A stretch of DNA of 52,220 nt from Candidatus Solibacter sp. (lineage in GTDB: Bacteria > Acidobacteriota > Terriglobia > Bryobacterales > Bryobacteraceae). Shown here one piece after another: positions 27,093-35,022 of this stretch; positions within the stretch are counted from its first letter, which is position 1, and each line of letters opens with the position of its first letter. The notes beneath the pieces are model-generated. The model saw only the letters and a list, made by a program, of their open reading frames with translations, was not told where the DNA came from and searched no databases. The position numbers and the translations under genes were made by a program. The stretch is from positions 1 through 52,220 of the forward strand of contig JANYAH010000110.1 of NCBI GenBank assembly GCA_025361425.1, written 5' to 3'.

Positions 27093-28622
27093 ATGGCGCA
27101 GACCAAATCGCTCCCCCGCATATGCATCGCGTTGGGCCTGCCAGACGTTCCAACATTGCTCGAACACGCCCGCCGCGAAGCCGAGGGCGGTGAGATTTTC
27201 CTCGAATTCCGCCTGGACTACCTGAGCAGCCCGTGCAAAGGCGCGGAGGCTATCCCGCAGTTCCTCGAACTGTACCCGGATTGCATCCTCCTGGCCACCT
27301 GCCGGCGCCACCAGAACCACGGCAAGTTCAACGGCAGCATTGAGGAACAGCTTGCCGTACTTGACTTGGCCGTGCGCAATGGCGCCCATGCCATCGATAT
27401 TGAGATCGAAACCGCCGAGGTGGCTCAGGACCGTCTCAGCCAGTTCCGCGGCCGCACCTTCGTCATCGTCTCTTATCACAATTTCGAAGCCACGCCCCCC
27501 ATGGACACGGTGGTCAACCGGGTCATGAAGGTGCAGGCGGATGCCTATAAAATTGTCACCACGGCCCGCAAGCCCAGCGACAACGTGCGCGTCCTCGCCG
27601 CCGCCAAAGCGCTGCCAAAGCACCGCCTGATCGTCCTGGCCATGGGCGAACTCGGCTTTCCCACGCGCGTGCTCTCGCCGGTATTCGGCGGCGTTTATAC
27701 CTATGCCGCCCCCATGTACGCTGAAGGTACCGCCGCCGGGCAGGTGAGTTCGCGCTTCCTGCGCCATCTCTATCGCGTCGAAAAGCTGAGCAAGTCCGCC
27801 AAGATCTACGGCGTGATTGCAGACCCCGTACGCCACTCCATATCGCCCGCCGTACACAACCGCGCCTTCCAATCCAAACGCGTGGATGCGGTTTATCTGC
27901 CGTTCCTGGTCTCCCCGGCGTGCCTGCGCGATTTCTTCTCGCTGGCCGCCAAGCTCCCCCTCGCCGGTTTCAGCGTCACCATCCCCCACAAGCAGAAGAT
28001 CATCCGCTACCTGGAGGTCGTGGACCCGCTGGCGCGGCGCATCGGCGCCGTCAACACCGTTTGGCGCAAGGCCGGGAAGTGGCGCGGCACCAATACCGAC
28101 GCCGCCGGCGTCACCGTCCCGCTCTCGCGCCTGCTCAAAATCGCCAACGCCAGTGTACTGATCGTCGGCAACGGCGGCGCCGCCCGTAGCGCGGCTTGCG
28201 CGCTTTCCGACGCCGGCGCCAAGATTACCCTGGTGGGCCGTAATGCCGACCGCGTCCGCGCACTCGGCAAGATCTGCGGCGCCGAAGCGCTCCTCAAGGA
28301 GCAGCTCGATTCCCGCCACTTCGATGCCGTAGTTCATGCCACCCCGCTCGGCATGTTCCCGCACGTCAACGAGTGCTTCTTCGAAGACAAAATCCCCGCC
28401 GACATCGTTTTCGACATGGTGTACAACCCGCTCGAAACAGTGCTTGTGAAGCACGCCAGGGAGCAGGGCAAAACCGTCGTTCCCGGCTTGGAAATGTTTA
28501 TCGAACAGGCCGTGCGCCAGTTCGAAATCTGGACCGGCGAAGCCGCGCCGCGCTCCGTCATGCAGAAGGCCGCGCTCGAGGCACTCTCTGGCAACGGCCA
28601 CACCGTGCACCCGTCGAGGTGA
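27093..28622 (+). CDS. aroDE: Bifunctional type I 3-dehydroquinate dehydratase / shikimate dehydrogenase
   Basis: A 509-residue fusion catalysing two consecutive steps of the shikimate pathway. Residues 1-225 are AroD type I with H129 (VSYHNF) and Schiff-base K153 (AYKIVTTA). Residues 235-500 are AroE: SISPAVHN (249-256), the catalytic lysine K300 in IPHK, NTDAAG with D336, the NADP loop VGNGGAARS, and the C-terminal PGLEMFIEQA segment. All catalytic residues are present. This order (AroD then AroE) is like the plant fusion and is known in several bacterial groups. It follows deoC by 52 bases. Confidence 0.95.
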   Translation: MAQTKSLPRICIALGLPDVPTLLEHARREAEGGEIFLEFRLDYLSSPCKGAEAIPQFLELYPDCILLATCRRHQNHGKFNGSIEEQLAVLDLAVRNGAHAIDIEIETAEVAQDRLSQFRGRTFVIVSYHNFEATPPMDTVVNRVMKVQADAYKIVTTARKPSDNVRVLAAAKALPKHRLIVLAMGELGFPTRVLSPVFGGVYTYAAPMYAEGTAAGQVSSRFLRHLYRVEKLSKSAKIYGVIADPVRHSISPAVHNRAFQSKRVDAVYLPFLVSPACLRDFFSLAAKLPLAGFSVTIPHKQKIIRYLEVVDPLARRIGAVNTVWRKAGKWRGTNTDAAGVTVPLSRLLKIANASVLIVGNGGAARSAACALSDAGAKITLVGRNADRVRALGKICGAEALLKEQLDSRHFDAVVHATPLGMFPHVNECFFEDKIPADIVFDMVYNPLETVLVKHAREQGKTVVPGLEMFIEQAVRQFEIWTGEAAPRSVMQKAALEALSGNGHTVHPSR

Positions 28623-28625
28623 AAC

Positions 28626-28820
28626 ATGAAGCTGACCCGCCGCAAACTGGCCACCGTATTGGTATCCGCCACCGCCATGGCCGCCCAGCAACCCCAACCC
28701 GTCCCCGCTCCCGACAACGATCTGCAGGCTGCCCGCGATCGCTTGCAGACGAACGCCGCCGCGCTCGCCACCACCCCGATTCCCATGGCCACCGAGCCAG
28801 CCTTTCAATTCAAAGCCTGA
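28626..28820 (+). CDS. Small exported protein of unknown function, upstream of amidase
   Basis: A 64-residue ORF between aroDE and the amidase with a proper ribosome site (GAGGTGA, ATG 28626). It begins with a basic, hydrophobic signal-like segment (MKLTRRKLATVLVSATAMAA) followed by a short Pro/Gln-rich stretch, a predicted helix (LQAARDRLQTNAAALA) and the end PMATEPAFQFKA. I think I have seen similar small proteins beside amidases in acidobacteria, but I cannot search. The gene is tightly packed (4 bases after aroDE, 9 before the amidase), which supports it as real. Function unknown. Confidence 0.65.
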   Translation: MKLTRRKLATVLVSATAMAAQQPQPVPAPDNDLQAARDRLQTNAAALATTPIPMATEPAFQFKA

Positions 28821-28829
28821 GGAGCATGC

Positions 28830-30248
28830 ATGGCCTCCATCGGCACCGACACCTACTTCGCCCCTCTTTCCGAACTGAACGCCAGTCTCAAAGCCAGGGA
28901 ATTTTCCGCCGAAGATCTGGCGCGCGCCTTCTCCGAACGGCTCCAGCAACTTGGCCCGCGCTATAACGCGCTCGCCCTGCCGCTGCACCAGGAAGCCCTT
29001 CGTCAGGCCAGGGAGGTCGATAAGGAACTCAAGCGCCAACGTTACCGCGGCCCCCTGCAAGGCATCCCGTACGGCGTCAAGGATCTGCTCGCCTTCGCCG
29101 GGCAGCCCACCACCTGGGGCGCCAAGCCTTACTCCGGCCAGGTCTTCGATTACAATGCCACGGTCATTGAGAAGCTTTCCGCCGCGGGCGCCATACTCGC
29201 CGGCAAGCTCTCCATGGTGGAACTCGCTGGCGGTGGCGGCTACCGTTTCCCCTCCGCCTCGCTCACCGGCCCCGGCCTCAATCCCTGGGACCGCACGCGC
29301 TGGTCGGGTGGTTCCTCCAGCGGGTCGGCCGCCGCCGTCGCCGCCGGTCTGGTGCCCTTCGCCATCGGCTCGGAAACCTCCGGGTCCATCGTCACCCCGG
29401 CCTCCTTCTGCGGCGTCACCGCCTTGCGCCCCACCTACGGACTGGTGAGCCGCTACGGCGCCATGGCACTCTCCTGGACCCTGGATAAACTCGGCCCCTT
29501 CGCGCACAGTGCCGAAGAGTGCGGTGTCATCCTGCAAGCTATCGCCGGCAAGGACTCTAGAGATGCCGGTTCCGCCGGCAAAAGCTTTTACTACACGCCC
29601 CAATATGCGCGGCCCATGAAGGATCTCCGCGTGGGATACGCGCCCGTCGATTTCGCCGAGTGGGTCGAACCCGCCACGCGCCCGGCCTTCCAGGCCGCCA
29701 TCGCAGTCCTCAAGGCGTCTGGTATGCAATTCGTGGAAACTAAACTGCCGGACCTCCCCTACGGCGCGGCGCTTTCCACTATTCTCGCCGGCGAAATGGG
29801 GTCGATTTTTGAGCCCTTGATTGCCAGCGGCAAGGTCGACGAGTTGGCCGACAAGCCGCAGATCGCCGGCCTCAAAGCCAGCCTGGAACTTCCCGCCAAG
29901 GATTACCTGAGAGCCATGCGCCTGCGCCGCCTGATTCAAGAAGAAATCGGCAGCCTCTTCGGGTCGGTGGATGTACTGCTGGCCCCCGGCCGCGCCGGCA
30001 TCGCCTCCAAAATCGACCAGCCGCTCGACCGTGGCGCCGGCGGCACACCTCCGAAGGATCCCGGCTTCCGCTCCATCATTCCGATGGGCAATCTCGCCGG
30101 ACTCCCCGCCCTGGTGCTCCCCTGCGGGTTTGCAGAAAACATGCCCGTCGCTCTCCAGGTGGTAGGTGTCCCCTTCTCCGAAAACACCCTGCTCGCCATC
30201 GGCCGCGAATTCCAGTCCCGCACCGACTGGCACAAGCGCCGTCCGTGA
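28830..30248 (+). CDS. Amidase signature family protein (GatA-like)
   Basis: A 472-residue amidase of the Ser-cisSer-Lys class, hydrolysing an unknown amide. The triad is K84 (GVKDLL), S162 (GGSSSGSAA) and S186 (SETSGSIVTP), with the family spacing of 24 residues between the two serines. It could be the GatA subunit, but no gatB or gatC is adjacent, and the partner is instead a small exported protein. So a stand-alone amidase is more likely. GAGGAG precedes ATG 28830. It ends convergent to the enolase-superfamily remnant. Confidence 0.88.
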   Translation: MASIGTDTYFAPLSELNASLKAREFSAEDLARAFSERLQQLGPRYNALALPLHQEALRQAREVDKELKRQRYRGPLQGIPYGVKDLLAFAGQPTTWGAKPYSGQVFDYNATVIEKLSAAGAILAGKLSMVELAGGGGYRFPSASLTGPGLNPWDRTRWSGGSSSGSAAAVAAGLVPFAIGSETSGSIVTPASFCGVTALRPTYGLVSRYGAMALSWTLDKLGPFAHSAEECGVILQAIAGKDSRDAGSAGKSFYYTPQYARPMKDLRVGYAPVDFAEWVEPATRPAFQAAIAVLKASGMQFVETKLPDLPYGAALSTILAGEMGSIFEPLIASGKVDELADKPQIAGLKASLELPAKDYLRAMRLRRLIQEEIGSLFGSVDVLLAPGRAGIASKIDQPLDRGAGGTPPKDPGFRSIIPMGNLAGLPALVLPCGFAENMPVALQVVGVPFSENTLLAIGREFQSRTDWHKRRP

Positions 30249-30299
30249 AATCGGGCGGTCCCATAACCGGTCTTGGAATCATTGGTCGCGCCTCCGCCG

Positions 30300-30797
30300 T
30301 TACCAGTTCGTAATCGACCCATCCGGCCGCCGGTAGATCGGGATGGGCGCGGAGCGTTCTGTGATCTCAGAGATCAAGTCGGCCCTTTTGGGGTCGAATT
30401 CAACGCCAAGCCCCGGGGCTTCGCGAGGCCATAATTTGCCATTCCGGAAGTCGGGCCCTTGCAGCAGGTATGCCGGCTTGGGGACGCTTCCGCACTCCAT
30501 GAGTACGGGCCCGGGGAACGCACCCAGCGTATGGGTCAGCGCCGCCACGGAGATGGGACCCGTGCCATGTGGAATCATGCCGACGTTGTGGGTCTCGCAG
30601 AGCGTGGCGATCTTCATGAATTCGGTGATACCGCCGGTGTTGGGCAGGGTGACTCGCGTGTAGTCGATCAGGTTTTGCTCGATCAACTCATTGGTGTCCC
30701 ACCGGTCGCCGAATTGTTCGCCCACCGCGATGGGTACTCTGACTTGAGCCCGCAGCTGCTTATAGATTCCCTTATTTTCCGAGCGCAGCGGTGCTGT
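30300..30797 (-). pseudogene. 3' remnant of a mandelate racemase/muconate lactonising enzyme family gene
   Basis: The reverse strand encodes about 164 residues that match the C-terminal end of acid-sugar dehydratases of the enolase superfamily: APLRSENKGIYKQLRAQV, PIAVGEQFG, the NTGGITEFMKIA strand and HGTGPIS, ending in DGSITNW. The family is usually near 390-400 residues, so more than half is missing. Homology stops abruptly near 30794. The open frame continues beyond this point only by chance, over the promoter of the TonB-receptor gene. So the 5' part was lost, most likely in the rearrangement that brought the receptor gene here. It is inactive as it stands because the N-terminal capping domain and the first metal ligands are gone. 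Confidence 0.75.
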
Positions 30798-30844
30798 TGG
30801 ACCCGTCACTGCAACTCGGAAATTTAACAGACGGCGCACCGATG

Positions 30845-30850
30845 TATAAT
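30845..30850 (+). promoter_or_regulatory. -10 box (TATAAT) of the TonB-dependent receptor gene
   Basis: Perfect TATAAT with TTTAAC (30823-30828) 16 bases upstream as a weak -35. It gives a leader of about 70-75 bases. The ribosome site AGAGGAGG (30917-30924) sits five bases before the GTG start. Confidence 0.5.
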
Positions 30851-30929
30851 TGTTTTTGTCTTGGATGGCAAAACGGAAATCCTCGCTCAGGCCGAGTGGA
30901 TTCACGCTGCCCGTCCAGAGGAGGTTAGT

Positions 30930-33900
30930 GTGAGAATTCGGCTTCTCGCAGTTTTTCTTGCCATGGGGATGTGGTCCTCGCAGGCCCAGGACACCCGGGG
31001 TATGATTTCTGGAACGGTGACCGATCCGGGAGGTGCCTCCGTAGTGGGCGCCAAGGTGTTGGTGACTAACACCGGGACCAACGTCTCGACGCCCCTGACT
31101 ACCAATGTCAGCGGCTATTATGAAGCGCCTTTGCTGCTCGGTGGACAGTACCAGGTAACCGTGGAGGCTCCCGGATTCAAGAAAACTGTTCGCTCCAACC
31201 TGGTGCTCACGATGAGCGATCAGATTAAGATCGATATCCGGCTGGAAGTCGGCGGGGTGAACGAATCGATTACCATCACCGCCGAATCTCCTATTCTCGA
31301 TACCAGCACGGTGACCACCGGCAAGGCGCTGACCACACGCGAAATTATGGACCTGCCGGTGATGACCAACGACCTTGTCCTGCTGGCGCGAGTGGCGGCC
31401 GGCGTGGTGAACCAGGGGACCACCCAGTACCTCGCGCAGGGCATGGTCGGTGGCAGCTCCGCCTTCTCTTCTCCGCTCGGGATTGGCCAGAACGAATGGA
31501 CCATCGACGGCTCGCCGAATCTTGGCTCCGGAGGCATTGCCTTCACGCCCTTCACCGACCAGATATCGGAGTTTAAGATTGAGACGACGAATTTCGACGC
31601 TTCTTTCGGGCATGCCATCGGACTGAATATCGCTTTTTCGACCAAGTCCGGTACCAACGACATCCACGGCTCGGGTACCGAGCAATACTGGAACACGCAC
31701 TGGAATGCGGCACCGTTCTTCGTGAAACAGAAGTACTTTCAGAATATCGACGCGGTCAACGCGAGCGGGAATTCGGCGCTGGCAAGCCAGTTACGAAGTC
31801 AGCCAATGCAGCCTGGCGGGCATTCTAACGACTACGGCCTCACCCTCGGCGGGCCGGTATACATTCCCAAAGTGCTCAACGGCAAGAACAAGCTCTTCTT
31901 TTTCTTTTCCTTCTCTCAGAACAAGGCGCGCCAGCCGGCCCGCGCCAGTGAAATGACCAATTCCGTCCCCACCATGGCGGAGCGGCAGGGCAACTTCTCA
32001 GACCTGCTGAGCATCAATTCGAAATACCAACTCTACGATCCGCTGAGTGTGGCGCCCGATCCGTCCCGGCCCGGGCATTACATCAGGACGCCCATTCCGG
32101 GAAACGTCATTCCCCAAAACAGAATTCTCAGTCCCAAGATCTTTGACTGGTACACCAGCCGGCTCCCCGCTCCCAATAGTCCAATCAGTGCGGGCGCAGA
32201 GCCTTTCAACAACTACCTGGCCTTGGGCCAGAGCGACAACACCAACTACACCGGCTTGACGAACCGGACCGACTGGGCGCCCACCGTGAAGCACCGCTTC
32301 TCGTTCTCCTGGAACTGGAGCCACTTCCTCGAGACCGCGCAGGACTGGACCTACGCCACCGACCCAGGCCTGCAGGACTGGTATAACGTCCGGGTAGGCA
32401 GGAATGGGATTGTGAACTGGAGTTACGCCAAGAACTCTGCCACCGTGTTTACCGCAAGCCTCTCCGCCAACCAATGGCTGAACGTGCAGCAAACTAAGGG
32501 AGCGAGAAAGTATAAGCCCAGCGATATCGGGTTCCCCACGTACCTGGATCAGCACTGCCAGGCCCTGAACGGATGCGCCGCGCCCCTGGTGTCGTGGAAC
32601 GGATACACGTCCGCTTTCGGTGGAAGTAGCCTCGTCATGGGCCGTAGTCTCGCCGGCGACGCTCGCCAGCGCTCGACGGGTCTCAAGGCGAGCGTGTCGC
32701 ACGTCCGGGGCGCACACTCTGTCCAGGGCGGTATCGATTTCCGGCGGGCTTACGCAACCGATCCCGGTGGCGCCGGGAATCCCATGGGAAATTTCACCTT
32801 CAACAGCAACTATGTGAGAAAGGACGACGACGGCCTCGCCCCGAATGGCACTCTCGGCCTGAGCTATGCCGCTTTCATGCTCGGGATACCCAGTTCCATG
32901 GCAGCGGACACCAACGGTAGCTACGCACTGATGAATCCCTATTACGCCTGGTATGGGCAGGATACCTGGCGCGTAACCCGGAACCTGACTCTGACTCTGG
33001 GGCTCCGCGTCGAGTACGAACAGGCCCCCACGGAACGGTACAACCGGGCGCTTACTTACTTCGACAAGTCCGTCTCGTTGCCGATCGCGGCCGGCGCTCA
33101 GGCCGCCTATGCAGCCAACCCGTTGGCGGAACTTGCGGCCAGCGGCTTTACGGTCCAGGGTGGGTCGATGTATGCCGGCGCCAATGGCGCTCCGCGCCAA
33201 CCCTGGCAGAATGAACTGATGTGGCTGCCCCGCTTTTCGGCCGCCTGGCAGCTCAACTCCAAGATGATTCTTCGCGGCGGCTATGGCGTTTATTACGATT
33301 CGATCAACGTGCAAAACGAAACCCTCAATCAGTCGGGTTTCTCGCGCACGACTTCCACGAACCTTACCAACGATTTCGGCACCACCTGGCTGGCCGGAAA
33401 TCCGGGAACCGGCGTATCCCCGCTCGCGGATCCCTTCCCCACGCGCAGCGACGGGACCCGTTTCGACGCGCCTCTTGGAAGCTCGCTCGGGGCCATGTAT
33501 GTAGCCGGACAAGGCTTTTCTTACCGGCCCTTCGACCGGAAGCATCCCCGCCAGCAGCAGTGGAGAATCGGGATACAGCGCCAGCTAAGTCCCAACATGG
33601 TGGTGGAGGTTTTTTACTGGGGTGAGTGGGGCAACCATCTCGCCGTCAGCCAGAACCTGCAAGGGCTGCCGGAGCAGTACTGGAACACCACCCTGGTCCG
33701 CAACCCCGCCATCGCGACCAATCTCAACGCAAACGTTGCGAACCCATTCAACATAAGTAATTTCGCGTCCATCAAGACGTCCAATCCGGCACTCTACCGG
33801 CAGATGTCCACGCTCGGTTTCTTCACCAGTTCGACCATCCAGAAGAACCGGCTGCTCCGCGCCTATCCGCAAATGAACGGGCTTTCCACAACACAGTATT

Positions 33901-34604
33901 ACGGCGAGGCCAAGAACAACTCGGTGCAGATCATTTTCCAGCGGAGACTCTCCAAGGGTTTTAACTTGAACGCCACCTATACCAGGTCGGATGCGCGGTT
34001 TTGGAACTCGATCGTTAATGAATACGACCCCGCCCCGAGACAGTGGACACCAACCAATAACCCGCTGCCCAACCGCTTCAACGCTACCGGCATCTACGAG
34101 CTCCCCTTCGGTCCCGGTAGGGCATTTTTGAAGAGTGGAATTCTCAGCCATGTCGTAGGCAACTGGCAGATGGCGTTGACGTACGATTTTCAGCAGGGTC
34201 CTTTCCTTACCTGGGGCAACAACTTCTATTACGGCAACCTGAACACGATCGGCAACACGCTGACTCAAGGCACCAAGACGCTGGATCGATGGTTCAACAC
34301 CGGCGCGCAGTTCGAGAGGAATGCCGCCAATCAGCCCGCGGCATACCAGGCGCGCGTGTTTCCCGTCGATGTCACCAGCGTGCGGGCCGACGGGGTCAAC
34401 CAGTGGAATGGTAACCTCCGGCGCGACTTCCGGTTGCGGGAAGGAATGCGGCTGGAGGTGCGCCTGGACGCGCTCAATCTTCTGAACCGCTCGCAGTTCG
34501 CCGCGCCGGACAACAACCCTAACAACACGACCTTTGGCAAGGTCACCAGCACGACTTCAACCCTGAACCGCTTCTATCAGATTCAAGGCAGAATTCGGTT
34601 CTGA
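30930..34604 (+). CDS. TonB-dependent receptor, Oar-like, with N-terminal carboxypeptidase-regulatory domain
   Basis: A 1,224-residue outer-membrane protein for uptake of an unknown large substrate. From GTG 30930 (AGAGGAGG five bases upstream) there is a signal peptide (MRIRLLAVFLAMGMWSSQAQ), a CarboxypepD_reg-like domain (about 25-105, ISGTVTDPGGASVVGAKV), a plug region (about 120-240) and a long beta-barrel. The last residue is phenylalanine (GRIRF), the usual outer-membrane assembly signal. I see no obvious TonB box. Such proteins are strongly expanded in Solibacter-like acidobacteria, often beside carbohydrate genes; the only such neighbour here is the truncated enolase-superfamily gene. 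Confidence 0.9.
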   Translation: MRIRLLAVFLAMGMWSSQAQDTRGMISGTVTDPGGASVVGAKVLVTNTGTNVSTPLTTNVSGYYEAPLLLGGQYQVTVEAPGFKKTVRSNLVLTMSDQIKIDIRLEVGGVNESITITAESPILDTSTVTTGKALTTREIMDLPVMTNDLVLLARVAAGVVNQGTTQYLAQGMVGGSSAFSSPLGIGQNEWTIDGSPNLGSGGIAFTPFTDQISEFKIETTNFDASFGHAIGLNIAFSTKSGTNDIHGSGTEQYWNTHWNAAPFFVKQKYFQNIDAVNASGNSALASQLRSQPMQPGGHSNDYGLTLGGPVYIPKVLNGKNKLFFFFSFSQNKARQPARASEMTNSVPTMAERQGNFSDLLSINSKYQLYDPLSVAPDPSRPGHYIRTPIPGNVIPQNRILSPKIFDWYTSRLPAPNSPISAGAEPFNNYLALGQSDNTNYTGLTNRTDWAPTVKHRFSFSWNWSHFLETAQDWTYATDPGLQDWYNVRVGRNGIVNWSYAKNSATVFTASLSANQWLNVQQTKGARKYKPSDIGFPTYLDQHCQALNGCAAPLVSWNGYTSAFGGSSLVMGRSLAGDARQRSTGLKASVSHVRGAHSVQGGIDFRRAYATDPGGAGNPMGNFTFNSNYVRKDDDGLAPNGTLGLSYAAFMLGIPSSMAADTNGSYALMNPYYAWYGQDTWRVTRNLTLTLGLRVEYEQAPTERYNRALTYFDKSVSLPIAAGAQAAYAANPLAELAASGFTVQGGSMYAGANGAPRQPWQNELMWLPRFSAAWQLNSKMILRGGYGVYYDSINVQNETLNQSGFSRTTSTNLTNDFGTTWLAGNPGTGVSPLADPFPTRSDGTRFDAPLGSSLGAMYVAGQGFSYRPFDRKHPRQQQWRIGIQRQLSPNMVVEVFYWGEWGNHLAVSQNLQGLPEQYWNTTLVRNPAIATNLNANVANPFNISNFASIKTSNPALYRQMSTLGFFTSSTIQKNRLLRAYPQMNGLSTTQYYGEAKNNSVQIIFQRRLSKGFNLNATYTRSDARFWNSIVNEYDPAPRQWTPTNNPLPNRFNATGIYELPFGPGRAFLKSGILSHVVGNWQMALTYDFQQGPFLTWGNNFYYGNLNTIGNTLTQGTKTLDRWFNTGAQFERNAANQPAAYQARVFPVDVTSVRADGVNQWNGNLRRDFRLREGMRLEVRLDALNLLNRSQFAAPDNNPNNTTFGKVTSTTSTLNRFYQIQGRIRF

Positions 34605-34651
34605 GCGGCCGGCGAGTGCGCTTCCGAAGCGCCATCAGCGCGGAAAACGTC

Positions 34652-34670
34652 CGCCAACCTGAGGTTGGCG
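34652..34670 (+). terminator. Hairpin after the TonB-dependent receptor gene
   Basis: CGCCAACC-TGA-GGTTGGCG is a perfect 8-bp stem with a 3-base loop, 48 bases past the stop. No T-run follows, so the terminator call is tentative. Confidence 0.5.
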
Positions 34671-34731
34671 CTGAGGGGAACACTCGCCGAAAACGCCGCC
34701 AGGTTTCGACGCTACACTATGATTTGTCGCT

Positions 34732-35022
34732 ATGACCAAATCGGCCGGCAAAGCAATCGACGCAAAGCGATGGCTCATCCGCGGGCGCGTGCAGGGCGTC
34801 GGCTATCGCTATTTCGCGCAGCGCGCGGCCGTTGAACTCGGCCTCACCGGCTACACTCGCAATCTCGACGACGGGCGCGTCGAAGTTTATGCCGTCGGCC
34901 CCGTAGCCAAGCTTTCCGAACTGGCCGGCAGGCTGCACCGCGGCCCCCAGTGGGGCGACGTCCGCGGCGTCGAAGAACAGGAGGCGGCAATCCAGGAATA
35001 TGGCTCCTTCCGAATCGGGTAA
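34732..35022 (+). CDS. acyP: Acylphosphatase
   Basis: A 96-residue enzyme that hydrolyses acyl phosphates. The active-site pattern is clear: GRVQGVGYRYFAQ holds the phosphate-binding loop and catalytic arginine (R26), and GYTRNLDDGRVEV holds the asparagine (N44). TATGAT lies eight bases before ATG 34732, again pointing to a short or absent leader. Its 3' end overlaps the next gene by 23 bases, so the two are translationally coupled. Confidence 0.93.
   Translation: MTKSAGKAIDAKRWLIRGRVQGVGYRYFAQRAAVELGLTGYTRNLDDGRVEVYAVGPVAKLSELAGRLHRGPQWGDVRGVEEQEAAIQEYGSFRIG

Noticed and set aside
26814-30233. Very long reverse-strand ORF opposite aroDE and the amidase
   Set aside because: It is a shadow of high-GC genes on the forward strand; no recognisable domains and the sense genes are clear.
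30861-30929. Longer TonB-receptor start
   Set aside because: The extra residues do not look like a signal peptide; GTG 30930 has AGAGGAGG at the right distance and begins a proper signal.
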